From assembly GCA_027186245.1 (NCBI GenBank), contig CP114481.1, positions 28,179,501-28,243,500 on the forward strand: DNA of 64,000 nucleotides, written 5' to 3'. Both the position numbers and the translations under genes were made by a program. The notes below the pieces were generated by a model, which saw only the letters and a list, made by a program, of their open reading frames with translations, did no database searches and was not told where the DNA came from. The stretch is from Coriaria nepalensis (Eukaryota; Streptophyta; Magnoliopsida; Cucurbitales; Coriariaceae). This document shows, piece by piece, positions 13,576-25,798 of this stretch (its first letter is position 1; the number at the start of each line of letters is the position of its first letter).

Positions 13576-15480
13576 CAACTGCAACTTATGCACGAAAGTC
13601 ATGTTTAAAAGGCGAATTTCGTCTGAAGTGATTTAGAATGATTTAATGAGTGAAAGAGATGAAATAATATGACTTTAACATTAAAAAAATGCATAGGTGC
13701 CTTCAGTAGATCAATCCCAAGTTATCCAAGAAAGTCGTGTTTTAAAAAGCAATAATAGAATGAGTTCGAAGTGCTTTCAAACAATTTAATGATATCAAAA
13801 TACTGAATGATATGCTCTTTAAGGCAAAAATAATGCATTGTTATATTCAATAGATTAATTGCAGGTTATGTAAGAAAATCATGTTTGAAGGACAAAAATA
13901 TAATTCGTTCGAATTCATTTATAATGGTTTAATGGCTAGAAGAGCCTCAATGACATGATTTTAAGGCTAAGTAAATGTATAGTTGCCTTCAATAGATCAA
14001 CTGCAACTTATGCACGAAAGTCATGTTTAAAAGGCGAATTTCGTCTGAAGTGATTTAGAATGATTTAATGAGTGAAAGAGATGAAATAATATGACTTTAA
14101 CATTAAAAAAATGCATAGGTGCCTTCAGTAGATCAATCCCAAGTTATGCAAGAAAGTCGTGTTCTAAAAAGCAATAATAGAATGAGTTCGAAGTGCTTTC
14201 AAACAATTTAATGATATCAAAATACTGAATGATATGCTCTTTAAGGCAAAAATAATGCATTGTTATATTCAATAGATTAATTGCAGGTTATGTAAGAAAA
14301 TCATGTTTGAAGGACGAAAATATAATTCGTTTGAATTCATTTATAATGGTTTAATGGCTAGAAGAGCCTCAATGACATGATTTTAAGGCTAAGTAAATGT
14401 ATATTTGCCTTCCATAGATCAACTGCAACTTACGCACGAAAGTCATGTTTAAAAGGCGAATTTCGTCTGAAGTGATTTAGAATGATTTAATGAGTGAAAG
14501 AGATGAAATAATATGACTTTAACATTAAAAAAATGCATAGTTGCCTTCAGTAGATCAATCCCAAGTTATGCAAGAAAGTCGTGTTTTAAAAAGCAATAAT
14601 AGAATGAGTTCGAAGTGCTTTCAAACAATTTAATGATATCAAAATACTGAATGATATGCTCTTTAAGGCAAAAATAATGCATTGTTATATTCAATAGATT
14701 AATTGCAGGTTATGTAAGAAAATCATGTTTGAAGGACAAAAATATAATTCGTTCGAATTCATTTATAATGGTTTAATGGCTAGAAGAGCCTCAATGACAT
14801 GATTTTAAGGCTAAGTAAATGTATAGTTGCCTTCAATAGATCAACTGCAACTTATGCACGAAAGTCATGTTTAAAAGGCGAATTTCGTCTGAAGTGATTT
14901 AGAATGATTTAATGAGTAAAAGAGATGCAATAATATGACTTTAACACTAAAAAAATGCATAGTTGGCTTCAGTAGATCAATCGCAAGTTATGCATGAAAG
15001 TCGTGTTTTAAAAAGCAATAATAGAATGAGTTGGAAGTGCTTTCAAACAATTTAATGATATCAAAAGACTGAATGATATGCTCTTTAAGAGTAAAATAAT
15101 GCATTGTTATATTCAATAGATTAATTGCAGGTTATGTAAGAAAATCATGTTTGAAGGACAAAAATATAATTCGTTCGAATTCATTTATAATGGTTTAATG
15201 GCTAGAAGAGCCTCAATGACATGATTTTAAGGCTAAGTAAATGTATAGTTGCCTTCAATAGATCAACTGCAACTTATGCACGAAAGTCATGTTTAAAAGG
15301 CGAATGTCGTCTGAAGTGATTTAGAATGATTTAATGAGTGAAAGAGATGAAATAATATGACTTTAACATTAAAAAAATGCATAGTTGCCTTCAGTATATC
15401 AATCCCAAGTTGTGCATGAAAGTCGTGTTTTAAAAAGCAATAATAGAATGAGTTCAAAGTGCTTTCAAACAATTTAATGA
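13576..15480 (+). repeat. Duplicated block Y, copy 2
   Basis: This is the second copy of the block at about 7250-9150, offset by 6,326 bp. The order of subunit B forms is the same in both: two GGTGCC forms, one GTTGCC form, one GTTGGC form, then the GAATGTCG form. Copy-specific changes include GTGTTCTAAAAAG near 14160, TATATTTGCCTTCCATAG near 14400 and TTATCCAAG near 13724. The section between 12,320 and 13,575 links block X copy 2 to this block and contains ordinary family A units. Confidence 0.8.
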
Positions 15481-16499
15481 TATCAAAATACTGAATGATA
15501 TGCTCTTTAAGGCAAAAATAATGCATTGTTATATTCAATAGATTAATTGCAGGTTATGTAAGAAAATCATGTTTGAAGGACAAAAATATAATTCGTTCGA
15601 ATTCATTTATAATGGTTTAATGGCTAGAAGAGCCTCAATGACATGATTTTAAGGCTAAGTAAATGTATAGTTGCCTTCAATAGATCAACTGCAACTTATG
15701 CACGAAAGTCATGTTTAAAAGGCGAATTTCGTCTGAAGTGATTTAGAATGATTTAATGAGTAAAAGAGATGCAATAATATGACTTTAACACTAAAAAAAT
15801 GGATAGTTGGCTTCAGTAGATCAATCGCAAGTTATGCATGAAAGTCGTGTTTTAAAAAGCAATAATAGAATGAGTTGGAAGTGCTTTCAAACAATTTAAT
15901 GATATCAAAAGACTGAATGATATGCTCTTTAAGAGTAAAATAATGCATTGTTATATTCAATAGATTAATTGCAGGTTATGTAAGAAAATCATGTTTGAAG
16001 GACAAAAATATAATTCGTTCGAATTCATTTATAATGGTTTAATGGCTAGAAGAGCCTCAATGACATGATTTTAAGGCTAAGTAAATGTATAGTTGCCTTC
16101 AATAGATCAACTGCAACTGATGCACGAAAGTCATGTTTAAAAGGCGAATGTCGTCTGAAGTGATTTAGAATGATTTAATGAGTGAAAGAGATGAAATAAT
16201 ATGACTTTAACATTAAAAAAATGCATAGTTGCCTTCAGTATATCAATTCCAAGTTGTGCATGAAAGTCGTGTTTTAAAAAGCAATAATAGAATGAGTTCG
16301 AAGTGCTTTCAAACAATTTAATGATATCAAAAGACTGAATGATATGCTCTTTATGGCTAAAATAATGCATTGTTATATTCAATAGATTAATTGCAGGTTA
16401 TGTAAGAAAATCATGTTTGAAGGACAAAAATATAATTCGTTCGAATTCATTTATAATGGTTTAATGGCTAGAAGAGCCTCAATGACATGATTTTAAGGC

Positions 16500-17530
16500 T
16501 AAGTAAATGTATAGTTGCCTTCAATAGATCAACTGCAACTTATGCACGAAAGTCATGTTTAAAAGGCGAATTTCGTCTGAAGTGATTTAGAATGATTTAG
16601 TGAGTAAACGAGATGCAATAATATGAATTTAACCCAAAAAAAATGCATAGTTGCCTTCAGCAGATCAATTGCAAGTTATGCATGAAAGTAGTGTTTTAAA
16701 CGCAAAAATAGAATTAGTTTGAAGTGCTTTCAAACAATTTAATGATCTGAAAAGACTGAATGATATGCTCTTTAAGGCTAAAATAATGCAATGTTGTATT
16801 CAATAGATTAATTGTAGGTTATGTAAGCAAATCATGTTTGAAGGGCAAAAATATAATTCGTTCGAATTCATTTATAATGATTTAATGACTAGAAGAGCCT
16901 CAATGACATGATTTTAAGGCTAAGTAAATGTATAGTTGCCTTCAATAGATCAACTGCAAGTTATGCACGAAGGTCATGTTTAAAAGGCGAATTTCGTCTG
17001 AACTGATTTAGAATGATTTAATGAGTAAAAGAGATGCAATAATATGACTTTAACACTAAAAAAATGCATAGTTGCCTTCAGTAGATCAATCGCAAGTTAT
17101 GCATGAAAGTCGTGTTTTAAAAAGCAATAATAGAATGAGTTCGAAGTGCTTTCAAACAATTTAATGATATCAAAAGACTGAATGATATGCTCTTTAAGGC
17201 TAAAATAATGCATTGTTATATTCAATAGATTAATTGCAGGTTATGTAAGAAAATCATGTTTGAAGGACAAAAATATAATTCGTTCGAATTCATTTATAAT
17301 GGTTTAATGGCTAGAAGAGCCTCAATGACATGATTTTAAGGCTAAGTAAATGTATAGTTGCCTTCAATAGATCAACTGCAACTTATGCACGAAAGTCATG
17401 TTTAAAAGGCGAATTTCGTCTGAAGTGATTTAGAATGATTTAATGAGTGAAAGAGATGAAATAATATGACTTTAACATTAAAAAAATGCATAGGTGCCTT
17501 CAGTAGATCAATCCCAAGTTATGCAAGAAA
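16500..17530 (+). repeat. Family A block Z, copy 1 (marker TGAATTTAACCC at 16624)
   Basis: Roughly two and a half units recur at an offset of 6,327 bp (15 units). Shared markers are TTTAGTGAGTAAACGAG with TGAATTTAACCC (16624 and 22951), the AATGCAATGTTGTATTCAATAG form of subunit C, CTGAACTGATTTAG in the next subunit B, and a GGTGCCTTCAG variant (17494 and 23821). The left part also matches 9390-9830 at an offset of 7,170 bp (17 units), so one rare subunit B form occurs four times in the array, at 3971, 9454, 16624 and 22951. Confidence 0.78.
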
Positions 17531-19450
17531 GTCGTGTTTTAAAAAGCAATAATAGAATGAGTTCGAAGTGCTTTCAAACAATTTAATGATATCAAAATAC
17601 TGAATGATATGCTCTTTAAGGCAAAAATAATGCATTGTTATATTCAATAGATTAATTGCAGGTTATGTAAGAAAATCATGTTTGAAGGACAAAAATATAA
17701 TTCGTTCGAATTCATTTATAATGGTTTAATGGCTAGAAGAGCCTCAATGACATGATTTTAAGGCTAAGTAAATGTATAGTTGCCTTCAATAGATCAACTG
17801 CAACTTATGCACGAAAGTCATGTTTAAAAGGCGAATTTCGTCTGAAGTGATTTAGAATGATTTAATGAGTGAAAGAGATGAAATAATATGACTTTAACAT
17901 TAAAAAAATGCATAGTTGCCTTCAGTAGATCAATCCCAAGTTATGCAAGAAAGTCGTGTTTTAAAAAGCAATAATAGAATGAGTTCGAAGTGCTTTCAAA
18001 CAATTTAATGATATCAAAATACTGAATGATATGCTCTTTAAGGCAAAAATAATGCATTGTTATATTCAATAGATTAATTGCAGGTTATGTAAGAAAATCA
18101 TGTTTGAAGGACAAAAATATAATTCGTTCGAATTCATTTATAATGGTTTAATGGCTAGAAGAGCCTCAATGACATGATTTTAAGGCTAAGTAAATGTATA
18201 GTTGCATTCAATAGATCAACTGCAACTTATGCACGAAAGTCATGTTTAAAAGGCGAATTTCGTCTGAAGTGATTTAGAATGATTTAATGAGTAAAAGAGA
18301 TGCAATAATATGACTTTAACACTAAAAAAATGCATAGTTGGCTTCAGTAGATCAATCGCAAGTTATGCATGAAAGTCGTGTTTTATAAAGCAATAATAGA
18401 ATGAGTTGGAAGTGCTTTCAAACAATTTAATGATATCAAAAGACTGAATGATATGCTCTTTAAGAGTAAAATAATGCATTGTTATATTCAATAGATTAAT
18501 TGCAGGTTATGTAAGAAAATCATGTTTGAAGGACAAAAATATAATTCGTTCGAATTCATTTATAATGGTTTAATGGCTAGAAGAGCCTCAATGACATGAT
18601 TTTAAGGCTAAGTAAATGTATAGTTGCCTTCAATAGATCAACTGCAACTTATGCACGAAAGTCATGTTTAAAAGGCGAATGTCGTCTGAAGTGATTTAGA
18701 ATGATTTAATGAGTGAAAGAGATGAAATAATATGACTTTAACATTAAAAAAATGCATAGTTGCCTTCAGTATATCAATCCCAAGTTGTGCATGAAAGTCG
18801 TGTTTTAAAAAGCAATAATAGAATGAGTTCGAAGTGCTTTCAAACAATTTAATGATATCAAAATACTGAATGATATGCTCTTTAAGGCAAAAATAATGCA
18901 TTGTTATATTCAATAGATTAATTGCAGGTTATGTAAGAAAATCATGTTTGAAGGACAAAAATATAATTCGTTCGAATTCATTTATAGTGGTTTAATGGCT
19001 AGAAGAGCCTCAATGACATGATTTTAAGGCTAAGTAAATGTATAGTTGCCTTCAATAGATCAACTGCAACTTATGCACGAAAGTCATGTTTAAAAGGCGA
19101 ATTTCGTCTGAAGTGATTTAGAATGATTTAATGAGTGAAAGAGATGAAATAATATGACTTTAACATTAAAAAAATGCATAGTTGCCTTCAGTAGATCAAT
19201 CCCAAGTTATGCAAGAAAGTCGTGTTTTAAAAAGCAATAATAGAATGAGTTCGAAGTGCTTTCAAACAATTTAATGATATCAAAATACTGAATGATATGC
19301 TCTTTAAGGCAAAAATAATGCATTGTTATATTCAATAGATTAATTGCAGGTTATGTAAGAAAATCATGTTTGAAGGACAAAAATATAATTCGTTCGATTC
19401 ATTTATAATGGTTTAATGGCTAGAAGAGCCTCAATGACATGATTTTAAGG
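17300..19450 (+). repeat. Six-unit super-repeat of family A (offset 2,531 bp), copy 1
   Basis: Markers recur exactly 2,531 bp downstream: GGTGCC (17494 and 20025), GTTGGCTTC (18338 and 20869) followed by GTTTTATAAAGC, TTTATAGTGG (18981 and 21512) and a box with a two-base deletion, CGTTCGATTC (19391 and 21922). The match is interrupted between about 18,460 and 18,920, where this copy has the GAATGTCG/AAGTTGTGCATG form and the downstream copy has ordinary GAATTTCG with GGTGCC. The interruption suggests a conversion patch or a second exchange event. Confidence 0.8.
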
Positions 19451-19830
19451 CTAAGTAAATGTATAGTTGCCTTCAATAGATCAACTGCAACTTATGCACG
19501 AAAGTCATGTTTAAAAGGCGAATTTCGTCTGAAGTGATTTAGAATGATTTAATCAGTGAAAGAGATGAAATAATATGACTTTAACATTAAAAAAATGCAT
19601 AGTTGCCTTCAGTATATCAATCCCAAGTTGTGCATGAAAGTCGTGTTTTAAAAAGCAATAATAGAATGAGTTCGAAGTGCTTTCAAACAATTTAATGATA
19701 TCAAAAGACTGAATGATATGCTCTTTAAGGCTAAAATAATGCATTGTTATATTCAATAGATTAATTGCAGGTTATGTAAGAAAATCATGTTTGAAGGACA
19801 AAAATATAATTCGTTCGAATTCATTTATAA

Positions 19831-21980
19831 TGGTTTAATGGCTAGAAGAGCCTCAATGACATGATTTTAAGGCTAAGTAAATGTATAGTTGCCTTCAATA
19901 GATCAACTGCAACTTATGCACGAAAGTCATGTTTAAAAGGCGAATTTCATCTGAAGTGATTTAGAATGATTTAATGAGTGAAAGAGATGAAATAATATGA
20001 CTTTAACATTAAAAAAATGCATAGGTGCCTTCAGTAGATCAATCCCAAGTTATGCAAGAAAGTCGTGTTTTAAAAAGCAATAATAGAATGAGTTCGAAGT
20101 GCTTTCAAACAATTTAATGATATCAAAATACTGAATGATATGCTCTTTAAGGCAAAAATAATGCATTGTTATATTCAATAGATTAATTGCAGGTTATGTA
20201 AGAAAATCATGTTTGAAGGACAAAAATATAATTCGTTCGAATTCATTTATAATGGTTTAATGGCTAGAAGAGCCTCAATGACATGATTTTAAGGCTAAGT
20301 AAATGTATAGTTGCCTTCAATAGATCAACTGCAACTTATGCACGAAAGTCATGTTTAAAAGGCGAATTTCGTCTGAAGTGATTTAGAATGATTTAATGAG
20401 TGAAAGAGATGAAATAATATGACTTTAACATTAAAAAAATGCATAGTTGCCTTCAGTAGATCAATCCCAAGTTATGCAAGAAAGTCGTGTTTTAAAAAGC
20501 AATAATAGAATGAGTTCGAAGTGCTTTCAAACAATTTAATGATATCAAAATACTGAATGATATGCTCTTTAAGGCAAAAATAATGCATTGTTATATTCAA
20601 TAGATTAATTGCAGGTTATGTAAGAAAATCATGTTTGAAGGACAAAAATATAATTCGTTCGAATTCATTTATAATGGTTTAATGGCTAGAAGAGCCTCAA
20701 TGACATGATTTTAAGGCTAAGTAAATGTATAGTTGCCTTCAATAGATCAACTGCAACTTATGCACGAAAGTCATGTTTAAAAGGCGAATTTCGTCTGAAG
20801 TGATTTAGAATGATTTAATGAGTAAAAGAGATGCAATAATATGACTTTAACACTAAAAAAATGCATAGTTGGCTTCAGTAGATCAATCGCAAGTTATGCA
20901 TGAAAGTCGTGTTTTATAAAGCAATAATAGAATGAGTTGGAAGTGCTTTCAAACAATTTAATGATATCAAAAGACTGAATGATATGCTCTTTATGGCTAA
21001 AATAATGCATTGTTATATTCAATAGATTAATTGCAGGTTATGTAAGAAAATCATGTTTGAAGGACAAAAATATAATTCGTTCGAATTCATTTATAATGGT
21101 TTAATGGCTAGAAGAGCCTCAATGACATGATTTTAAGGCTAAGTAAATGTATAGTTGCCTTCAATAGATCAACTGCAACTTATGCACGAAAGTCATGTTT
21201 AAAAGGCGAATTTCGTCTGAAGTGATTTAGAATGATTTAATGAGTGAAAGAGATGAAATAATATGACTTTAACATTAAAAAAATGCATAGGTGCCTTCAG
21301 TAGATCAATCCCAAGTTATGCAAGAAAGTCGTGTTTTAAAAAGCAATAATAGAATGAGTTCGAAGTGCTTTCAAACAATTTAATGATATCAAAATACTGA
21401 ATGATATGCTCTTTAAGGCAAAAATAATGCATTGTTATATTCAATATATTAATTGCAGGTTATGTAAGAAAATCATGTTTGAAGGACAAAAATATAATTC
21501 GTTCGAATTCATTTATAGTGGTTTAATGGCTAGAAGAGCCTCAATGACATGATTTTAAGGCTAAGTAAATGTATAGTTGCCTTCAATAGATCAACTGCAA
21601 CTTATGCACGAAAGTCATGTTTAAAAGGCGAATTTCGTCTGAAGTGATTTAGAATGATTTAATGAGTGAAAGAGATGAAATAATATGACTTTAACATTAA
21701 AAAAATGCATAGTTGCCTTCAGTAGATCAATCCCAAGTTATGCAAGAAAGTCGTGTTTTAAAAAGCAATAATAGAATGAGTTCGAAGTGCTTTCAAACAA
21801 TTTAATGATATCAAAATACTGAATGATATGCTCTTTAAGGCAAAAATAATGCATTGTTATATTCAATAGATTAATTGCAGGTTATGTAAGAAAATCATGT
21901 TTGAAGGACAAAAATATAATTCGTTCGATTCATTTATAATGGTTTAATGGCTAGAAGAGCCTCAATGACATGATTTTAAG
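19831..21980 (+). repeat. Six-unit super-repeat of family A (offset 2,531 bp), copy 2
   Basis: This is the downstream copy of 17300-19450 and carries the same rare TTTATAGTGG and CGTTCGATTC changes. The GTTGGCTTC plus GTTTTATAAAGC marker occurs again at 22134, three units (1,265 bp) further on, so a shorter three-unit exchange followed or overlapped this one. No gene or foreign sequence is present. Confidence 0.75.
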
Positions 21981-22829
21981 GCTAAGTAAATGTATAGTTG
22001 CCTTCAATAGATCAACTGCAACTTATGCACGAAAGTCATGTTTAGAAGGCGAATTTCGTCTGAAGTGATTTAGAATGATTTAATGAGTAAAAGAGATGCA
22101 ATAATATGACTTTAACACTAAAAAAATGCATAGTTGGCTTCAGTAGATCAATCGCAAGTTATGCATGAAAGTCGTGTTTTATAAAGCAATAATAGAATGA
22201 GTTGGAAGTGCTTTCAAACAATTTAATGATATCAAAAGACTGAATGATATGCTCTTTAAGAGTAAAATAATGCATTGTTATATTCAATAGATTAATTGCA
22301 GGTTATGTATGAAAATCATGTTTGAAGGACAAAAATATAATTCGTTCGAATTCATTTATAATGGTTTAATGGCTAGAAGAGCCCCAATGACATGATTTTA
22401 AGGCTAAGTAAATGTATAGTTGCCTTCAATAGATCAACTGCAACTTATGCATGAAAGTCATGTTTAAAAGGCGAATGTCGTCTGAAGTGATTTAGAATGA
22501 TTTAATGAGTGAAAGAGATGAAATAATATGACTTTAACATTAAAAAAATGCATAGTTGCCTTCAGTATATCAATCCCAAGTTGTGCATGAAAGTCGTGTT
22601 TTAAAAAGCAATAATAGAATGAGTTCGAAGTGCTTTCAAACAATTTAATGATATCAAAAGACTGAATGATATGCTCTTTAACGGTAAAATAATGCATTGT
22701 TATATTCAATAGATTAATTGCAGGTTATGTAAGAAAATCATGTTTGAAGGACAAAAATATAATTCGTTCGAATTCATTTATAATGGTTTAATGGCTAGAA
22801 GAGCCTCAATGACATGATTTTAAGGCTAA

Positions 22830-23860
22830 GTAAATGTATAGTTGCCTTCAATAGATCAACTGCAACTTATGCACGAAAGTCATGTTTAAAAGGCGAATTT
22901 CGTCTGAAGTGATTTAGAATGATTTAGTGAGTAAACGAGATGCAATAATATGAATTTAACCCAAAAAAAATGCATAGTTGCCTTCAGCAGATCAATTGCA
23001 AGTTATGCATGAAAGTAATTTTTTAAACGCAAAAATAGAATTAGTTTGAAGTGCTTTCAAACAATTTAATGATCTGAAAAGACTGAATGATATGCTCTTT
23101 AAGGCTAAAATAATGCAATGTTGTATTCAATAGATTAATTGTAGGTTATGTAAGCAAATCATGTTTGAAGGGCAAAAATATAATTTGTTCGAATTCATTT
23201 ATAATGATTTAATGACTAGAAGAGCCTCAATGACATGATTTTAAGGCTAAGTAAATGTATAGTTGCCTTCAATAGATCAACTGCAAGTTATGCACGAAGG
23301 TCATGTTTAAAAGGTGAATTTCGTCTGAACTGATTTAGAATGATTTAATAAGTAAAAGAGATGCAATAATATGACTTTAACACTAAAAAAATGCATAGTT
23401 GCCTTTAGTAGATCAATCGCAAGTTATGCATGAAAGTCGTGTTTTAAAAAGCAATAATAGAATGAGTTCGAAGTGCTTTCAAACAATTTAATGATATCAA
23501 AAGACTGAATGATATGCTCTTTAAGGCTAAAATAATGCATTGTTATATTCAATAGATTAATTGCAGGTTATGTAAGAAAATCATGTTTGAAGGACAAAAA
23601 TATAATTCGTTCGAATTCATTTATAATGGTTTAATGGCTAGAAGAGCCTCAATGACATGATTTTAAGGCTAAGTAAATGTATAGTTGCCTTCAATAGATC
23701 AACTGCAACTTATGCACGAAAGTCATGTTTAAAAGGCGAATTTCGTCTGAAGTGATTTAGAATGATTTAATGAGTGAAAGAGATGAAATAATATGACTTT
23801 AACATTAAAAAAATGCATAGGTGCCTTCAGTAGATCAATCCCAAGTTATGCATGAAAGTC
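22830..23860 (+). repeat. Family A block Z, copy 2 (marker TGAATTTAACCC at 22951)
   Basis: This is the copy of 16500-17530 at an offset of 6,327 bp, with the same marker order. It has its own changes, including GAAAGTAATTTTTTAAACGC in place of GAAAGTAGTGTTTTAAACGC, AATTTGTTCGAATTC at the C/A box near 23184, and TTTAATAAGTAAAAG. It is the last recognisable large block before the junction with family B. Confidence 0.75.
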
Positions 23861-24318
23861 GTGTTTTAAAAAGCAATAATAGAATGAGTTCGAAGTGCTT
23901 TCAAAAAATTTAATGATATCAAAAGACTGAATGATATGCTCTTTAAGGCCAAAATAATGCATTGTTATATTCAATAGATTAATTGCAGGTTATGTAAGAA
24001 AATCATGTTTGAAGGACAAAAATATAATTCGTTCGAATTCATTTATAATGGTTTAATGGCTAGAAGAGCCTCAATGACATGATTTTAAGGCTAAGTAAAT
24101 GTATAGTTGCCTTCAATAGATCAACTGCAACTTATGCACGAAAGTCATGTTTAAAAGGCGAATTTCGTCTGAAGTGATTTAGAATGATTTAATGAGTGAA
24201 AGAGATGAAATAGTACGACTTTAACATTAAAAAAATGCGTAGTTTCCTTCAGTAGATCAATCCCAAGTTATGCATGAAAGTCGTGTTTTAAAAAGCAATA
24301 ATAGAATGAGTTCGAAGT

Positions 24319-24390
24319 GCTTTCAAACAATTTAATGATATCAAAAGACTGAATGATATGCTCTTTAAGGCAAAAATTCGTTCGAATTGA
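24319..24390 (+). repeat. Junction between satellite families A and B
   Basis: The last family A subunit C starts at 24319 and reads normally to CTCTTTAAGGCAAAAAT, about 59 bp, where a complete subunit would be 143 bp. At 24371-24377 the sequence passes directly into TTCGTTCGAATTGATTTGAAAC of family B, at the box that marks the start of a family B monomer. CAAAAAT is present near this point in both partners (GGCAAAAATAATG in subunit C, GTGCAAAAATAG in family B), so the breakpoint sits in a short stretch of shared sequence. Orientation is preserved and nothing is inserted. Confidence 0.88.
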
Positions 24391-25150
24391 TTTGAAACAA
24401 GTTATTAACTCCAAATATGTCATTGAAATGATTTTAAGGTTAAACCAATGCACACTTTCCTTGCATTGACCGTTTGTATTTTATGCACAAAACTTGTGTT
24501 TGTAGTGTGAAAATAGAATTCGTTCGAATTGATTTGAAATAAGTCATTGACTTTTAATTAGTCATTCAAATGATTTTGAGGTTAAACAAATGCACACTTT
24601 CCTTGCATTGATCATTTGCAACTCATACACAAAACTTGTGTTTGTAGTGCGAAAATAGAATTTGTTCGAATTGCTTTGAAATAAGTTATTGACTTGAAAT
24701 GAGTCATTGAAATGATTTTAAGGTTAGACGAATGCACACTTTCCTTGCATTGACCATTCGAAAGTTACGCACAAAACTTGTGTTTGTAGTGCGAAAATAG
24801 AATTCGTTCGAATTGCTTTGAGATAAGTTACTGCCTTGAAATGACACATTGAAAAGATTTTATGGTTAAACGAATGCACACTTTCCTTGCATTGATCATT
24901 TGCAAGTCATACACAAAACTTGTGTTTGAAGTGCAAAAATAGAATTCGTTCGACTTGCTTTGAAATAATTTATTGAGTTGGAATGAGTCATTGAAATGAT
25001 TTTAAGGTTTAACGAATGCACACTTTTCTTGCATTGATCCTTTCCAAGTTGTGCACAAAACTTGTGTTTGTAGTGTAAAAATAGAATTCGTTCGAGATGC
25101 TTTGAAATAAGTTATTGACTTGAAATGAGTCATTGAAATGATTTTAAGGT
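24379..25150 (+). repeat. First 5.4 family B monomers after the junction; duplicated at 33307
   Basis: The five to six monomers next to family A match 33307-34078 at a constant offset of 8,928 bp. Shared rare features in order are GATTTGAAACAAGTTATTAACT, GACCGTTTGTATTTTATGC, GACTTTTAATTAGTCATTC with GATTTTGAGG, GGTTAGACGAATG, TTGCCTTGAAATGACACATTG and GATCCTTTCCAAGTTG (25036 and 33964). Differences are few, for example AACTCCAAAT against AACTTGAAAT and CGAAAGTTACG against CGCAAGTTACG. The array edge is therefore built from the same material as an internal part of the array. Confidence 0.85.
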
Positions 25151-25798
25151 TAAACGAATGCACACTTTCCTTGCACTGATCATTTGCAAGTCATACACAA
25201 AACTTGTGTTTGTAGTGCAAAAATAGAATTCGTTCGAATTGCTTTGAAATAAGTTATTGACTTGGAATGAGTCATTGAAATGATTTTAAGGTTAAACGAA
25301 TACACACTTTCCTTGCATTGACCATTTGCAAGTCATACACAAAACTTGTGTTTGTAGTACAAAAATAGAATTCGTTCGAATTGATTGGAACTAAGTCATT
25401 GACTTGAAATGAGTCATTCAAATGATTTTAAGGTTAAACTAACGCACACTTTCCTTGCATTGATCATATGAAAGTTATGCACAAAACTTGTTTTTGTAGT
25501 GCAAAAATAGAATTCGTTCGAATTGCTTTGAGATAAGTTATTGACTTGAAATGACACATTGAAAAGATTTTATGGTTAAACGAATGCACAGTTTCCTCGC
25601 ATCGATCATTTGCAAGTCAAACACAAAACTTGTGTTCGTACTGCAAAAATAGAATTCGTTCCAATTTATTTTGAATAAGTTATTGACTTGAAATGAGTCA
25701 TTGAAATGATTTTAAGGTTAAACGAATGCACACTTTCTTTGCAATGATCATTTGCAAGTCATACACAAAACTTGTGTTTGTAGTGCAAAAATAGAATT
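25151..25798 (+). repeat. Irregular family B monomers between the edge block and the 1,419-bp HOR
   Basis: About four and a half monomers show no long-range match that I can see. They include GATCATATGAAAG with CTTGTTTTTGTAG near 25465, and a variant with CAAGTCAAACAC and GTGTTCGTACTGC near 25613-25640. The latter also appears near 47034 and 49874. One monomer has the box followed by CAATTTATTTTGAATAAG near 25660. No gene is present. Confidence 0.7.

Larger units (their letters stand above)
1..24376 (+). repeat. Satellite family A array: trimeric higher-order repeat of 421-422 bp, about 58 copies
   Basis: The segment is an uninterrupted head-to-tail array. The start of one unit, an ATTTATAATG motif, recurs at 1, 423, 844, 1265, 1687 and so on, giving a 421-422 bp period to the end of the array. 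Each unit has three related but diverged subunits, so this is a trimeric HOR rather than a simple 422-bp satellite. Copies differ by scattered substitutions and by a small set of recurring variants, for example GTAAAAGAGATGCA against GTGAAAGAGATGAA, or CAATCGCAAG against CAATCCCAAG. No gene, transposon or unique spacer interrupts it. Any function is inferred: arrays like this commonly form centromeric or pericentromeric heterochromatin. The left end lies outside the window. Confidence 0.97.

Noticed and set aside
8967..22709. Repeated minus-strand open frames of 61-81 codons in family A (8967-9212, 15293-15538, 16137-16382, 18668-18913, 19553-19756, 22464-22709)
   Set aside because: They lie within satellite units, differ only by the repeat's own variants, and are spaced by whole multiples of 422 bp. 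They are open only in units with chance loss of stop codons (for example the GAATGTCG form). No start context, domain or codon pattern supports a protein.
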